Shown here: in pieces, positions 34,311-44,622 of the stretch
How positions within the stretch are numbered: the stretch's first letter is position 1
Layout: each line of letters starts with the position of its first letter
Assembly: GCF_019623905.1 (NCBI RefSeq)
Contig: NZ_CP069370.1
Location: forward strand, 1,488,001 to 1,552,000
DNA length: 64,000 bases
Origin: Neotabrizicola shimadae
Lineage (GTDB): Bacteria; Pseudomonadota; Alphaproteobacteria; Rhodobacterales; Rhodobacteraceae
Reading direction: 5' to 3'
Notes under the pieces: model-generated
Told to the model about the DNA's origin: nothing
Database searches by the model: none
Seen by the model: the letters and a program-made list of their open reading frames with translations, nothing else
Made by a program: the position numbers and the translations under genes

Positions 34311-35957
34311 GGTGCGGGCGATGACGGCCACCGCCGCCAGACCCACGGCCATGACCAGAAGCGCGGCCGGCGCGGCCTCGCCCAGTTTTTCCAGGCTGGC
34401 CAGTTCGAAGGTGCGGGTGGAGAGGGTGTTGAAGTTGAAGGGGCGCAGAAGCAACGTGGCGGGCAGTTCCTTCACGCAGTCCACGAAGACCATGAGCAAG
34501 GCGGTGGCGACCGATCCGCGCATGAGCGGCAGGTAGATGGCTGAAAGCGCCCCGCCGCGCGTGCGGCCAAGCGAGCGGGCGGCGAGCGGTAGGTTGGGCG
34601 AGACGCGCCCGAAGGCCGCATCGACCGTGCCCTGCGCGATGCCGAAGAAGCGCACGACATAGGCCAGCACGAGGGCGCCGGCGGTGCCGGTCATCACAAG
34701 GCCGGGGTCGTGGCCGGTGAGCGACAGCACCAGGTCGGCGAAACGGTGGTCCAGCGCGGCGAGTGGGATCAGGATGCCCACGGCCAGCACCGCGCCGGGC
34801 ATGGCATAGCCCAGCGTCGTGGCGGGCAGCGCGAGCCGCACGAGCGCGCTGCCCGACAGGCGGACGCCATAGACGAGGAACAGGGCCGCCGCGACCGTGA
34901 TGACGGCGGCCGAACCGCCCACGGTCAGCGTGCTGATCAGCGCCTGGCCAAGGCCGGGGGCCAGCCAGACCTGGGGATTGCGAAGGGCGTGCCAGCCCAT
35001 CACGCCCACGGGCAGCAGGAACCCCGCGGCGAAGGGCAGGAAGCAGGCGAGGCTGGCGCCCCAGGCGCCGGGTCCGGTCAGCCGGTGCGGCTCGACCGGA
35101 CGGGCGGAGCGGCTGAGACGGTGAAAGCGGGCGTTGCGGCGCGACAAGCGCTCGACCCCGACCAGCGCGAAGACGAGGAACAGGATGACCCCCGCGATCT
35201 GCGCCGCACCACCGGCATTGCCGCCGTTCAGCCAGGTCGAGAACACGCCCGTCGTCAGGGTCTGGACCGAGAAGTAGCTGACCGTGCCATAGTCGGCCAC
35301 CGTCTCCATCAGCACCAGCGTCACGCCGACCGCGATGGCGGGGCGTGCCAGTGGCAGGCCCACGCGGCGGAACACGCCCCAGGGCCCGCAGCCAAGCGCG
35401 CGGGCCACCTCGTAGGCGCAGCCCGACTGTTCGCGGAAGGCGGCGCGGGCCAGAAGGTAGACGTAGGGGTAAAACGCGGCCGCCAGGACAAGGATGGCAA
35501 AGCCGGTGGAGCGCGCGGAGGGAAACCAGTAGTCGCGCGCCGAGGTCCAGCCGAAGGTGGCGCGCAGCGCGGTTTGCAGCGGCCCGGCATAATCCAGGAA
35601 ATCCACCAGCGCATAAGCCCCGACATAGGCCGGGATCGCCATCGGAAACAGCAGCGCGGTGGACATCCAGCGCCGGCCCGGGAAGTCGTACATCGAGACC
35701 AGCCAGGCCGTGCCCGTGCCCACCACCGCGGTCAGGAGACCGACGCCCAGCATCATCTCGAACGTGGTGCGCAGATAGCGCGGCAGGACCGTGGCCATCA
35801 GGTGGGGCCAGATGTTTTCGGACGGCGTGAGCGCGAGCCACAGGACCGACAGCATCGGCGCCAGGACGACGGCGCCGATGACCAGCGACCCGAACATCCA
35901 GCCATCCGGGCGCGGCATACGGGCGGCGAGGGGAACTTGACTGTTTTGCTCGGCCAT
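34299..35957 (-). CDS. ABC transporter permease, ferric iron (FbpB/SfuB) type
   Basis: A 552-residue inner-membrane protein with about twelve helices in two fused permease domains, each with an EAA-type cytoplasmic loop (EVARALGCGPWGVFRRVGLP and LAARSLGRTRGGALSAIYLP). This fused layout is typical of ferric-iron and thiamine importers. The leucine-rich C-terminus RPFNFNTLSTRTFELAS is characteristic of the iron group. No binding-protein or ATPase gene is next to it; both would be encoded elsewhere. The C-terminal stop codon is triplicated by a 12-bp tandem repeat. Confidence 0.87.
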   Translation of the reverse strand: MAEQNSQVPLAARMPRPDGWMFGSLVIGAVVLAPMLSVLWLALTPSENIWPHLMATVLPRYLRTTFEMMLGVGLLTAVVGTGTAWLVSMYDFPGRRWMSTALLFPMAIPAYVGAYALVDFLDYAGPLQTALRATFGWTSARDYWFPSARSTGFAILVLAAAFYPYVYLLARAAFREQSGCAYEVARALGCGPWGVFRRVGLPLARPAIAVGVTLVLMETVADYGTVSYFSVQTLTTGVFSTWLNGGNAGGAAQIAGVILFLVFALVGVERLSRRNARFHRLSRSARPVEPHRLTGPGAWGASLACFLPFAAGFLLPVGVMGWHALRNPQVWLAPGLGQALISTLTVGGSAAVITVAAALFLVYGVRLSGSALVRLALPATTLGYAMPGAVLAVGILIPLAALDHRFADLVLSLTGHDPGLVMTGTAGALVLAYVVRFFGIAQGTVDAAFGRVSPNLPLAARSLGRTRGGALSAIYLPLMRGSVATALLMVFVDCVKELPATLLLRPFNFNTLSTRTFELASLEKLGEAAPAALLVMAVGLAAVAVIARTGRH

Positions 35958-36036
35958 GGCGAAGGCGCTACAGGAAAGCCGTTTCCCTGTCCAGAAAAGC
36001 CTTTATAGTCCGCGGCAGGCAAGAAACGGACCAGAA

Positions 36037-36909
36037 ATGCGGATCGTCTACCACCTTGGCGCCCACTGCACCGACAATGAGCGCCTGCTTCGCTGCATGT
36101 TGAAGAACAGGGGTGTCCTTGCCGAACAAAGCATCGTGGTGCCCGACCCGGCCCGATATCGCAATCTTCTGCGCGACACGGCCATCGCCCTGAAGGGGCA
36201 GCCCGCCTCGCTGGAAACCCAGGCGATCGTGCTGGACCAGATCATGGACGAGGATCAGGCCGACCGGCTGGTGCTGTCCTGGGAGAACTTCCTGAGCTTT
36301 CCGAAATGGGTGGTGAGGGGGATGCTTTATCCGTCGGCCGGCGAGCGGATCCGGGCCTTTACCCAGATCTTTCCCCAGATCGAGGCCGAGTTTCACCTGG
36401 CGATCCGCAACCCGGCGACCTTCCTGCCCGACCTGTTCCTGCGGCGAAAGGACAGCAGCTTCGAGGCGTTTCTGGACGGAACACAACCCGAGGACCTGCA
36501 CTGGTCGGACACGATCCGCGATATCCTGACCCAGAACCCGGGCGTCCCGCTGACCGTCTGGTGCGATGAGGACACGCCGCTGATCTGGCCAGAGGTGATC
36601 CAGGCCGTATCGGGCCACCGGCCGGGCACGCGGATGGCTGACCTGAACGAGCTGTTGCGCCGGCTGATGACCGATGACGGGCTGACGCGGATGCAAAGCT
36701 ATCTGGAAACGCACCCGCCTGCGACCGTGCAGCAGCGCCGGCGCATCGTCTCGGCGTTTCTGGACAAGTTCGCCGTCCCCGACATGATCGACATGGAGGT
36801 CGATCTGCCGGGCTGGACGGAGGACGCGGTGGAACGCATGACGCGGACCTATGAGGCCGACGCGGCGGCGATTGCCGCCATGCCTGGGGTCACCTTCCTG
36901 GAAGCCTGA
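36037..36909 (+). CDS. Conserved hypothetical protein, possible degenerate sulfotransferase fold
   Basis: A 290-residue soluble protein, no signal peptide. Its opening MRIVYHLGAHCTDNERLLR resembles the PAPS-binding loop region of sulfotransferases (HxGxHKTGT) but lacks the Lys-Thr-Gly-Thr residues. A later LAIRNPATFLPDLF resembles the 3'-phosphate motif (RNPxxxxxSxF). It may be a nucleotide-independent relative or another transferase; I do not assign a function. The start at 36037 follows CGGACCAGAA; an earlier in-frame ATG at 35956 would overlap the divergent permease promoter. Similar proteins are, as far as I know, confined to Rhodobacterales. Confidence 0.7.
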   Translation: MRIVYHLGAHCTDNERLLRCMLKNRGVLAEQSIVVPDPARYRNLLRDTAIALKGQPASLETQAIVLDQIMDEDQADRLVLSWENFLSFPKWVVRGMLYPSAGERIRAFTQIFPQIEAEFHLAIRNPATFLPDLFLRRKDSSFEAFLDGTQPEDLHWSDTIRDILTQNPGVPLTVWCDEDTPLIWPEVIQAVSGHRPGTRMADLNELLRRLMTDDGLTRMQSYLETHPPATVQQRRRIVSAFLDKFAVPDMIDMEVDLPGWTEDAVERMTRTYEADAAAIAAMPGVTFLEA

Positions 36910-36931
36910 GCGCCTGAAACGGAACGGCCTG

Positions 36932-37186
36932 TCAGGCCATGCCGAGGGCGGATTTGTAGACCTCGAGGATCGCCTCTTCCTCGGCCAGATCGTCGGGCTT
37001 GCGCTTGCGGATGGCGACAATCTTGCGCATCACCTTGGTGTCGTAGCCGCGGCCCTTGGCTTCGGCCATCAGTTCCTTCTGCTGGTCGGCCACATCCTTC
37101 TTTTCGGCTTCCAGCTGTTCAAAGCGCTCGATGAACTGGCGCAGCTCGTCTGCGGTGACGGCGGCGGCATCGGTCAGGTCGGACAT
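36932..37186 (-). CDS. gapR: GapR family DNA-binding protein (DUF2312)
   Basis: An 84-residue helical protein that matches DUF2312 end to end: ELRQFIERFEQLEAEKKDV then EAKGRGYDTKVMRKIVAIRK and a terminal EEEAILEVYKSALG. In Caulobacter, GapR is an essential nucleoid protein that clamps overtwisted, AT-rich DNA ahead of replication and transcription and stimulates topoisomerases. Single gene, convergent with the preceding hypothetical gene across 22 bp. The family is alphaproteobacterial, supporting the taxonomic call. Confidence 0.92.
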   Translation of the reverse strand: MSDLTDAAAVTADELRQFIERFEQLEAEKKDVADQQKELMAEAKGRGYDTKVMRKIVAIRKRKPDDLAEEEAILEVYKSALGMA

Positions 37187-37325
37187 GGGGTTCTCGCTAT
37201 GCCGGATGGGAGCCGCTTCCTACCCAAGCGCGCCGGCGGGATCAAGGTGAAGGCACCTGCGATGATTCACGCTTTGTTTCAAGTTTTGCCCGACTCTGCC
37301 CCTGTCATCCATCTCCGGAGGTTCC

Positions 37326-37828
37326 ATGCTTTCCACAGCCCCCCCCGAAGCGCCGCTGCTGGACGGGTCGGACAAGGCCTATCTTGTCGGCTATCTGGAA
37401 AACCTGTCCCTGATCGAGCGGCTGCACCGCCTGCTTCTGGACGTGATCAAGGACGAGTTCGAGCGGCTGGACGTCTATGAGATCAACCCGGTGCAGGCGC
37501 TCTTGCTGTTCAACATCGGCGAGAACGAGGTTTCCGCGGGCGAGTTGAAGAGCCGCGGCTATTACCAGGGCTCGAACGTCAGCTACAACCTGAAGAAGCT
37601 GGTCGATCTGGGCTACATGCACCACCAGCGGTCGGAAGTGGATCGCCGGTCAGTGCGAGTGCGGCTGACGGAAAAGGGCCGGCGGATGCGCGTGACGCTG
37701 GCGCAGCTTTTTGCCCGCCAGTCAGAGGCCCTGATGAAGCGCGGTCTGGTGGACATCTTAGCGATGGAGGATGCGAACCAGCTCCTGAAGCGGCTGGAAC
37801 GGTTCTGGACGGAGCAGATCCGGTATAT

Positions 37829-37835
<7 letters not shown>
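37326..37835 (+). CDS. Winged-helix MarR-type regulator, LdtR-like
   Basis: A 169-residue regulator with a MarR-like winged helix: INPVQALLLFNIG, GELKSRGYYQGSNVSYNLKK (recognition helix) and DRRSVRVRLTEKG (wing). The overall sequence resembles LdtR of Rhizobiales, which controls an L,D-transpeptidase and osmotic tolerance; I rely on memory of that family. A strong ribosome site (CCGGAGG) lies four bases before the ATG. Its last 7 bp overlap the end of sdhE on the other strand, so transcription of one must read into the other. Confidence 0.8.
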
Positions 37836-39500
<1,665 letters not shown>

Positions 39501-39520
39501 GGCGCAAGGTCGGAGAGACG

Positions 39521-39934
39521 ATGTCGGGCGATCTGCCGGAGTTCTATTTCCGCATCCGCGACAACGGCGCGGCGGTTTTCCGGGTGGATACGGAGAACCG
39601 CAACCGCCGCATCGAGATGGACGAGATCGCCACCGTCAACGTCAAGAACGGCAACATCCGCCCGCATGGCGACCGCAAGCTGAGCGACGAGGAAGTTGCG
39701 GCGATCCGCGCTTGGCTGGAGGCGCGGGTGGCGCTGCTGGCGCGGCGCGACATCGACGACATCCTGCGCACGGTCGATCACCTGAACCTGACGGCGCAAT
39801 GGGCGCAGTCGAAGGCCGGGGACGACGAGCTGGAAGAGGTGACGGACGCGCTGCTGCTGGCAATGCACGACCTGCGCACCGTGCTGGTGCGGCGCAAGTC
39901 GGAACGGCTGATGAAGGGCGAGGCGGCGGAATAG
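39521..39934 (+). CDS. Conserved hypothetical protein
   Basis: A 137-residue acidic, soluble protein with a beta-rich N-terminal half (FYFRIRDNGAAVFRVDTENR) and a helical C-terminal half (AEVTDALLLAMHDLR-type region). No known motif recognised. It begins 20 bp after the aminotransferase stop and probably shares its transcript. Codon use looks like its neighbours, so it appears native. Confidence 0.75.
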   Translation: MSGDLPEFYFRIRDNGAAVFRVDTENRNRRIEMDEIATVNVKNGNIRPHGDRKLSDEEVAAIRAWLEARVALLARRDIDDILRTVDHLNLTAQWAQSKAGDDELEEVTDALLLAMHDLRTVLVRRKSERLMKGEAAE

Positions 39935-39940
39935 GCCGGC

Positions 39941-41320
39941 TCAGGCCGGTGCGAGGCCGGACCCGGCGGCAACCTTCGGCGCATGGGTCCAGAACCGGAT
40001 CATCAGGCTGACCGAGGCGGCGGCCAGACCGATGGTCAGCCCCAACCACAGCCCGATGCCACCGAAGCCCATCGGGAAGGCCAGCACATAGGCCGAAGGG
40101 ATGCCGATCACCCAGTAGCTGATCGCCGCAAGGATCATCGGCACCTTCGTGTCCTGCAGGGCCCGCAGGAAGCCAAGCGCCATGACTTGCATCGCGTCGC
40201 CCAGCTGGAAGAGCGCCGCCATCGCCAGCAGCGTCGTGCCATAGGCGATGATCTGCGCGCTTTCCGGCTTTGTCCGGTCGGTAAAGACACCGATGATCTG
40301 CTCCGGCCATGTGAGGAAGACGGTAATCACCACCGCTGCCACCGCCAGCGACAACAGAAGCGCCGCCTTGGCCCCGTCGCGCAGCGCCCGCGCATCCCCG
40401 GCCCCGTCGGACTGCCCCAGCCTCACCGTCGCCGCGTTGGACAGGCCAAGGTGAAGCATGAAGGTCAGCGCGGCCGCTTCCATCGCGATGCCGTGGGCTG
40501 CAAGTTCCACCGTGCCGATCCAGCCCATCATCACCGAGGCGGCCGAGAACAGCCCGCTTTCCGCCAGCCCGGTCACGCCGATCGGCCAGCCAAGGCGGAA
40601 CACCGCCTTCAGCGCGGGCGGATCGGCCCGCCAGAACCGCGTCAGCAGTCGCAGCTTGCGCAGCTGCGGCTGGGTCACGGCATAGACGGCCAGGATCAGG
40701 AAGTTCAGCGTCTGAACCGCCAGAGAGGCCAGCGCCGCGCCTTCGACCCCAAGCTCGGGGGCGCCCCACCGGCCGAAGACCAGCACCCAGCACAGCACGG
40801 CATTGACGAAGACGCCGGCCAGCGTGCTCCACAGCACGACCTGGGTACGCTCCAGCGCGGCGAGGAAGCTCTTGAATGCCATGATCAGAAGCGCCGGCAC
40901 CATGCCAAGCCCGGCGATCCGCAGGAAATCCTGGCCATGCATCGCGACTTCGGGCTTTTGTCCAAGTGCCAGCAGGATCGGGCCCGAAAACCAGAACACC
41001 GGATAGACCAGGATCCCGTAGAGGATGGACAGCCACAGCCCCATGCGGGTGTCGCGGCGGATGCGCGTCTCGTCGCCGCTGCCGCGGGCAGCGGCCACCA
41101 GAGGCATCACGGCCTGGGCGAAGCCCGAGCCAAGGATGAAGACCACGAAAAAGGTGGTGGTCCCCAGGACCAGCGCCGCCAGTTCGGTCACGCCATACCA
41201 GCCCATGATCACGGTATCCGTGACATGCAGCGCCATCTGCGCGAGATGGCTGCCGATCAGCGGCAGACCCAGCACGAGCGTCGCACGCGCGTGGGCGGGA
41301 AGGGACAGCGATGTCGTCAT
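39941..41320 (-). CDS. MATE family multidrug efflux transporter
   Basis: A 459-residue protein with about twelve hydrophobic helices in two MATE repeats, NorM-like (LGLPLIGSHLAQMALHVTDT, and AIGxxAAxLVGQ-type regions replaced by GLSNAATVRLGQSDG). MATE pumps export cationic compounds using sodium or protons. Monocistronic on the minus strand, convergent with the hypothetical gene by 6 bp. A GGCCGG-rich stretch overlaps the two gene ends. Confidence 0.92.
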   Translation of the reverse strand: MTTSLSLPAHARATLVLGLPLIGSHLAQMALHVTDTVIMGWYGVTELAALVLGTTTFFVVFILGSGFAQAVMPLVAAARGSGDETRIRRDTRMGLWLSILYGILVYPVFWFSGPILLALGQKPEVAMHGQDFLRIAGLGMVPALLIMAFKSFLAALERTQVVLWSTLAGVFVNAVLCWVLVFGRWGAPELGVEGAALASLAVQTLNFLILAVYAVTQPQLRKLRLLTRFWRADPPALKAVFRLGWPIGVTGLAESGLFSAASVMMGWIGTVELAAHGIAMEAAALTFMLHLGLSNAATVRLGQSDGAGDARALRDGAKAALLLSLAVAAVVITVFLTWPEQIIGVFTDRTKPESAQIIAYGTTLLAMAALFQLGDAMQVMALGFLRALQDTKVPMILAAISYWVIGIPSAYVLAFPMGFGGIGLWLGLTIGLAAASVSLMIRFWTHAPKVAAGSGLAPA

Positions 41321-41436
41321 GGCCCTGCCTTAGACCGGGCAGCGGGCGGCGGCAAGTCCGGAAATCCGCCGCGCGAGCTATTTCCGCATCATTTCAAGGC
41401 ACCCTGCCCGCCCGGCAGGCAGGATGTGAACGCCGC

Positions 41437-42414
41437 TTATGACCGCAGGGCCGGATGCATCGCCGTGTCCAGGATATGGCCCGCGCCCTGCAACACCTGG
41501 CTGGCCCGGCCCACGATCAGCGGATCGGGATGGCCGATCACCTCCCAATCCTTTCCGGGATAGTCCACCGAGGCCAGGAAATGCCTCATGCAGTTCAGCC
41601 GGGCGCGCTTCTTGTCGTTGGATTTCACGATGGTCCAGGGCGCATCGGCGGTGTCGGTGTAGAAGAACATCGCCTCTTTCGCCTCGGTGTAGTCATCCCA
41701 CTTATCGAGGCTCGCCTTGTCGATGGGGCTGAGTTTCCACATCTTCAGCGGATCGGTTTCGCGCGCGATGAAGCGGCGGCGCTGTTCGTCGCGCGTGACC
41801 GAGAACCAGTACTTGTAAAGCCGGATGCCCGAGCGGACGAGCATCCGTTCGAACTCGGGTGCCTGGCGCATGAACTCCAGGTACTCGGACGGAGAGCAGA
41901 AGCCCATCACCCGTTCCACCCCGGCGCGGTTGTACCAGGAACGGTCGTAGAACACCATTTCGCCCGCCGTGGGCAGATGCGCGATGTAGCGCTGGAAGAA
42001 CCACTGCCCCTTTTCCACGTCCGAAGGTTTGGTCAGGGCGACAGTGCGTGCATAGCGCGGGTTCAGATGTTCCATGAACCGCTTGATCGTGCCGCCCTTG
42101 CCGGCGGCATCGCGACCTTCCATCAGGATCACGAATTTCTGCCCGGTCTCTTGCGCCCAGATCTGCACCTTCAGAAGCTCGGCCTGCAGTTTCAGCTTTT
42201 CGGCCTCGTAAGGCCGCGTGCCCATCGGCCGGGCATAGGGATAGCGGCCGGATTCGAAGGCTTCGCGGATCTGGTCCTCGCCCGCGGCCGGAAAGCGGCG
42301 GGGGCCGGCGGGTTCCGCCGGGGGCATCGCCGGCATGGCATCGACCGCCGCGCCATTCGCCTGCGGTTCGGGGGCGGAAACGGACGTGTCGGTCGCGGCG
42401 GAAATCTCTGTCAT
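41437..42414 (-). CDS. ppk2: Polyphosphate kinase 2 (PPK2 class I)
   Basis: A 325-residue protein with a low-complexity Pro/Ala leader of about 45 residues and one PPK2 domain. Walker A is GRDAAGKGG (100-108), followed by lid-type basic residues, and Walker B YDRSWYNRAGVERVMGF. PPK2 uses polyphosphate to phosphorylate nucleoside diphosphates (or the reverse). Single-domain length fits class I. Its promoter must lie in the 229-bp gap shared with the 3' end of the LuxR-hydrolase gene. Confidence 0.93.
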   Translation of the reverse strand: MTEISAATDTSVSAPEPQANGAAVDAMPAMPPAEPAGPRRFPAAGEDQIREAFESGRYPYARPMGTRPYEAEKLKLQAELLKVQIWAQETGQKFVILMEGRDAAGKGGTIKRFMEHLNPRYARTVALTKPSDVEKGQWFFQRYIAHLPTAGEMVFYDRSWYNRAGVERVMGFCSPSEYLEFMRQAPEFERMLVRSGIRLYKYWFSVTRDEQRRRFIARETDPLKMWKLSPIDKASLDKWDDYTEAKEAMFFYTDTADAPWTIVKSNDKKRARLNCMRHFLASVDYPGKDWEVIGHPDPLIVGRASQVLQGAGHILDTAMHPALRS

Positions 42415-42510
42415 CTGGCTGTCCCCTTGCTATCACGCCGCCGTTATCACGCTTTCCTGCTGCACCATTTGATCCGCATCAAGGAAAGCGAAGCGTCAGG
42501 CTGAAATGAC

Positions 42511-42542
42511 AGACACGGCAGGGGGGACGCCCTGCCGTGTCT
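42511..42542 (-). terminator. 13-bp perfect hairpin between the LuxR-hydrolase gene and ppk2
   Basis: Arms AGACACGGCAGGG and CCCTGCCGTGTCT with a 6-nt loop, about 100 bp after the LuxR-hydrolase stop. No long T-run follows in either direction. It may end that transcript or form part of the ppk2 leader region. Confidence 0.55.
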
Positions 42543-42592
42543 GCCTCTTTGGGGGAAAAGGATTTTGAAGAACAGTCGGTTAGAACAAAGTG

Positions 42593-42603
42593 TCACTAAG
42601 TGA
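42593..42603. promoter_or_regulatory. Small palindrome TCACT-A-AGTGA
   Basis: A perfect 5-1-5 palindrome lies 40 bp after the LuxR-hydrolase stop, on the ppk2 promoter side. Possible regulator site; no direct support. Confidence 0.2.
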
Positions 42604-42643
42604 GGCGACCCTACGTCGGCCTTCGGGGCCGCGCATACCCCAA

Positions 42644-44473
42644 TCAGGGTATACGCGCAGGATTCCTGGCTTCGCGCACAACGAAGCGTTGAACCTCGAC
42701 CAGCGCCAGACGCCAGTGGGCGAAGAACAGCAGTTGTCCGGCGTTCGGAATGAAGCGGATGCGCAGGTTTGGGTATTCGGGCGCCAGTTCCTCGATGGTT
42801 TTCACCGGGGTCTGGGGGTCCTGGTCGCCTTGCAAGAGAATCACCGGAACCCGACAGTTGCGCAGCACGCCGCTCCAGTCGCGCTCGGAACCGATCGCCT
42901 CGCGGGTGAAGGCCTCGTGCGCCGACCACTTGCGGGTCATGCAAACCTCCGAGCCTTCCAGCATGGCATCGCGCACGTCGGGTCGGGCGAAGGTTTCCAT
43001 GTCGGCGACAGACCCGCCGTTCACCTGGGTGAAGAAGGCTTCCTTGCCAAGCCGGCGGGCCAGCGAGAAACCGGCCTGAACCAGGAAGGGCAGGACCTTG
43101 GGCGCGTAGCGGGCATTGGCGAGGATGAAGCGTTGCCACTTGTCCATGCGTTCGTACTGCGCGGCCGTGCGCAGGGGCAGTTGCGCGGCGCAGCCCAGGA
43201 TGCCGGTCACCAGGTCGGGGCGCAGGATCGACAGGTTGACGGCAAAGCGCAGGTCGGCGCCCAGGGCGATGACGGCCACGTCGCGCAGGCGCAGGTGGTC
43301 CAGCACGGCGGCGTAGTCCAGCGTCACGCCCGTCAGATGATCGGTGCCGCGGGCATGAAGGTCCGACCGCCCATAGCCCGCCCGCACCGGCACCACGATG
43401 CGCAGGCCGATGGCGCGGGCCGCGGCCTCGGCCGGGGCGGGCCAGCGGATCAAACCATAGTCGAGATGGGTGAACAGCACGGGCGCACCGTCGGGCGCGC
43501 CGAACTCGATCCATTCCAGCCGGCGGCCATCGGCAAGCGTGATCGACTGGAAGGGCCGCGGCTCCAGCCCGCCTCGGGGCGCGGGGGTCGAGGTCCCCTC
43601 GCCCTGCACCGCCGCCACATCCATCAGCCCAAGGACCAGACGCACAAGTTCCGCCTGGCCGTGTGTTTCGGTCTTGGCGTGGATCGACTTCAACTGGGTG
43701 CGCACCGTGTCCGCCGACCGGCCCCGACTTTCGGCGATCTCGCGCACCTGCTGGCCAAGCGTCAGACCGCGCACGATTTCCACCTCGGCGGCAGTCAGAC
43801 CGAAAGCGTCCTGGGCCACGTCTTCAAAACCCTCGGGCCAGACCAGTTCGGTCGAGGTCACCAGGGCCATCGGCCGGCCCCGCGCGCCCTGCAAGGGCGA
43901 CACGCGCAGGATCACCGGGCTGTCGGTCCGGGCCGAGCGCAGGCGCAACAGCACGGGCCGTTCGTCGCGCCCCTGGGTGCAGCGGCGGATCGCATCGCGA
44001 AGTTCGCTCACCTCGTCCGGGCCGAAGGGCAGGTCGTTCAGCGAACTGTCCTCGCGCAGGCCGAAGGCGGTGGCGGCGGGCGGGTTGGCCGCGGTGATGA
44101 AGGCGCCGCCATCGGTGATGAAGGCGGCGGTGCGCGGATAGTCCTGCAGCACCGAGTTCCAGCCAGCCTCGCCCCGTGTCGCCTCGAACCGGTCGAGGAA
44201 CACCGAGGCCCGGCGGGCATGGGCCTCGATCTCGGGATCGTCCAGCAGGACGGCGGCGTCGACCGGCCCCACGCGCATCGGGCCAAGCCGGCCCTCCCAG
44301 ACCTCCATCAGATCTTCCAGCCGGATCGGGTCCAGCGCGACCTCGTACAGCCGCTCGACGATCTCGGCGCGGTGGTCGGCAGTGACCTGATCCAGCCCCG
44401 GCCGCTCGCCGCGGGGGCTGGCCGGGCTGTTCGCACCGGGCGGAAGGGGCTTCGGGGTCGGAGAATCCCTCAT
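42644..44473 (-). CDS. LuxR-type regulator fused to a degenerate alpha/beta-hydrolase domain
   Basis: A 609-residue fusion. Residues about 30-215 form a PAS-like sensor region (FITDGGAFITAANPPAATAF). Residues about 223-285 are a LuxR helix-turn-helix (FGLTAAEVEIVRGL and ADTVRTQLKSIHAKT). Residues about 308-600 are an alpha/beta-hydrolase fold. The nucleophile elbow reads IALGADLRFA with Gly405 where Ser is expected, and the catalytic His position is Gln580 in NAGQLLFFAHW; an Asp remains (GDQDPQ). The hydrolase part is thus probably a ligand-binding, non-catalytic domain. Divergent from the CoA-transferase gene across 149 bp, which it may regulate. A hairpin overlaps its stop codon. Confidence 0.85.
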   Translation of the reverse strand: MRDSPTPKPLPPGANSPASPRGERPGLDQVTADHRAEIVERLYEVALDPIRLEDLMEVWEGRLGPMRVGPVDAAVLLDDPEIEAHARRASVFLDRFEATRGEAGWNSVLQDYPRTAAFITDGGAFITAANPPAATAFGLREDSSLNDLPFGPDEVSELRDAIRRCTQGRDERPVLLRLRSARTDSPVILRVSPLQGARGRPMALVTSTELVWPEGFEDVAQDAFGLTAAEVEIVRGLTLGQQVREIAESRGRSADTVRTQLKSIHAKTETHGQAELVRLVLGLMDVAAVQGEGTSTPAPRGGLEPRPFQSITLADGRRLEWIEFGAPDGAPVLFTHLDYGLIRWPAPAEAAARAIGLRIVVPVRAGYGRSDLHARGTDHLTGVTLDYAAVLDHLRLRDVAVIALGADLRFAVNLSILRPDLVTGILGCAAQLPLRTAAQYERMDKWQRFILANARYAPKVLPFLVQAGFSLARRLGKEAFFTQVNGGSVADMETFARPDVRDAMLEGSEVCMTRKWSAHEAFTREAIGSERDWSGVLRNCRVPVILLQGDQDPQTPVKTIEELAPEYPNLRIRFIPNAGQLLFFAHWRLALVEVQRFVVREARNPARIP

Positions 44474-44622
44474 GCCACAAGCTCTACCGCAGCCGTGCCA
44501 TCTGGCAAGCTTCCTGCGGGGGCCAACGTGACAAGCGGCGGAACCTTGGGCAGCGTGGCTTCAAGGCGGGCGTCCGGGAACATGAGCGGGATGCCCTGCA
44601 TCCACCCATTATGGAGATCGAC

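Noticed and set aside
33106-35841. A 911-codon minus-strand frame across the helicase end, pdeM and the permease
   Set aside because: It is out of frame with the permease, low in complexity and without motifs; real genes in other frames explain the region.
36926-36938. GGCCT-GTC-AGGCC palindrome at the gapR stop as an operator
   Set aside because: It lies at a gene end between convergent genes and is short; a weak hairpin is the simpler reading.
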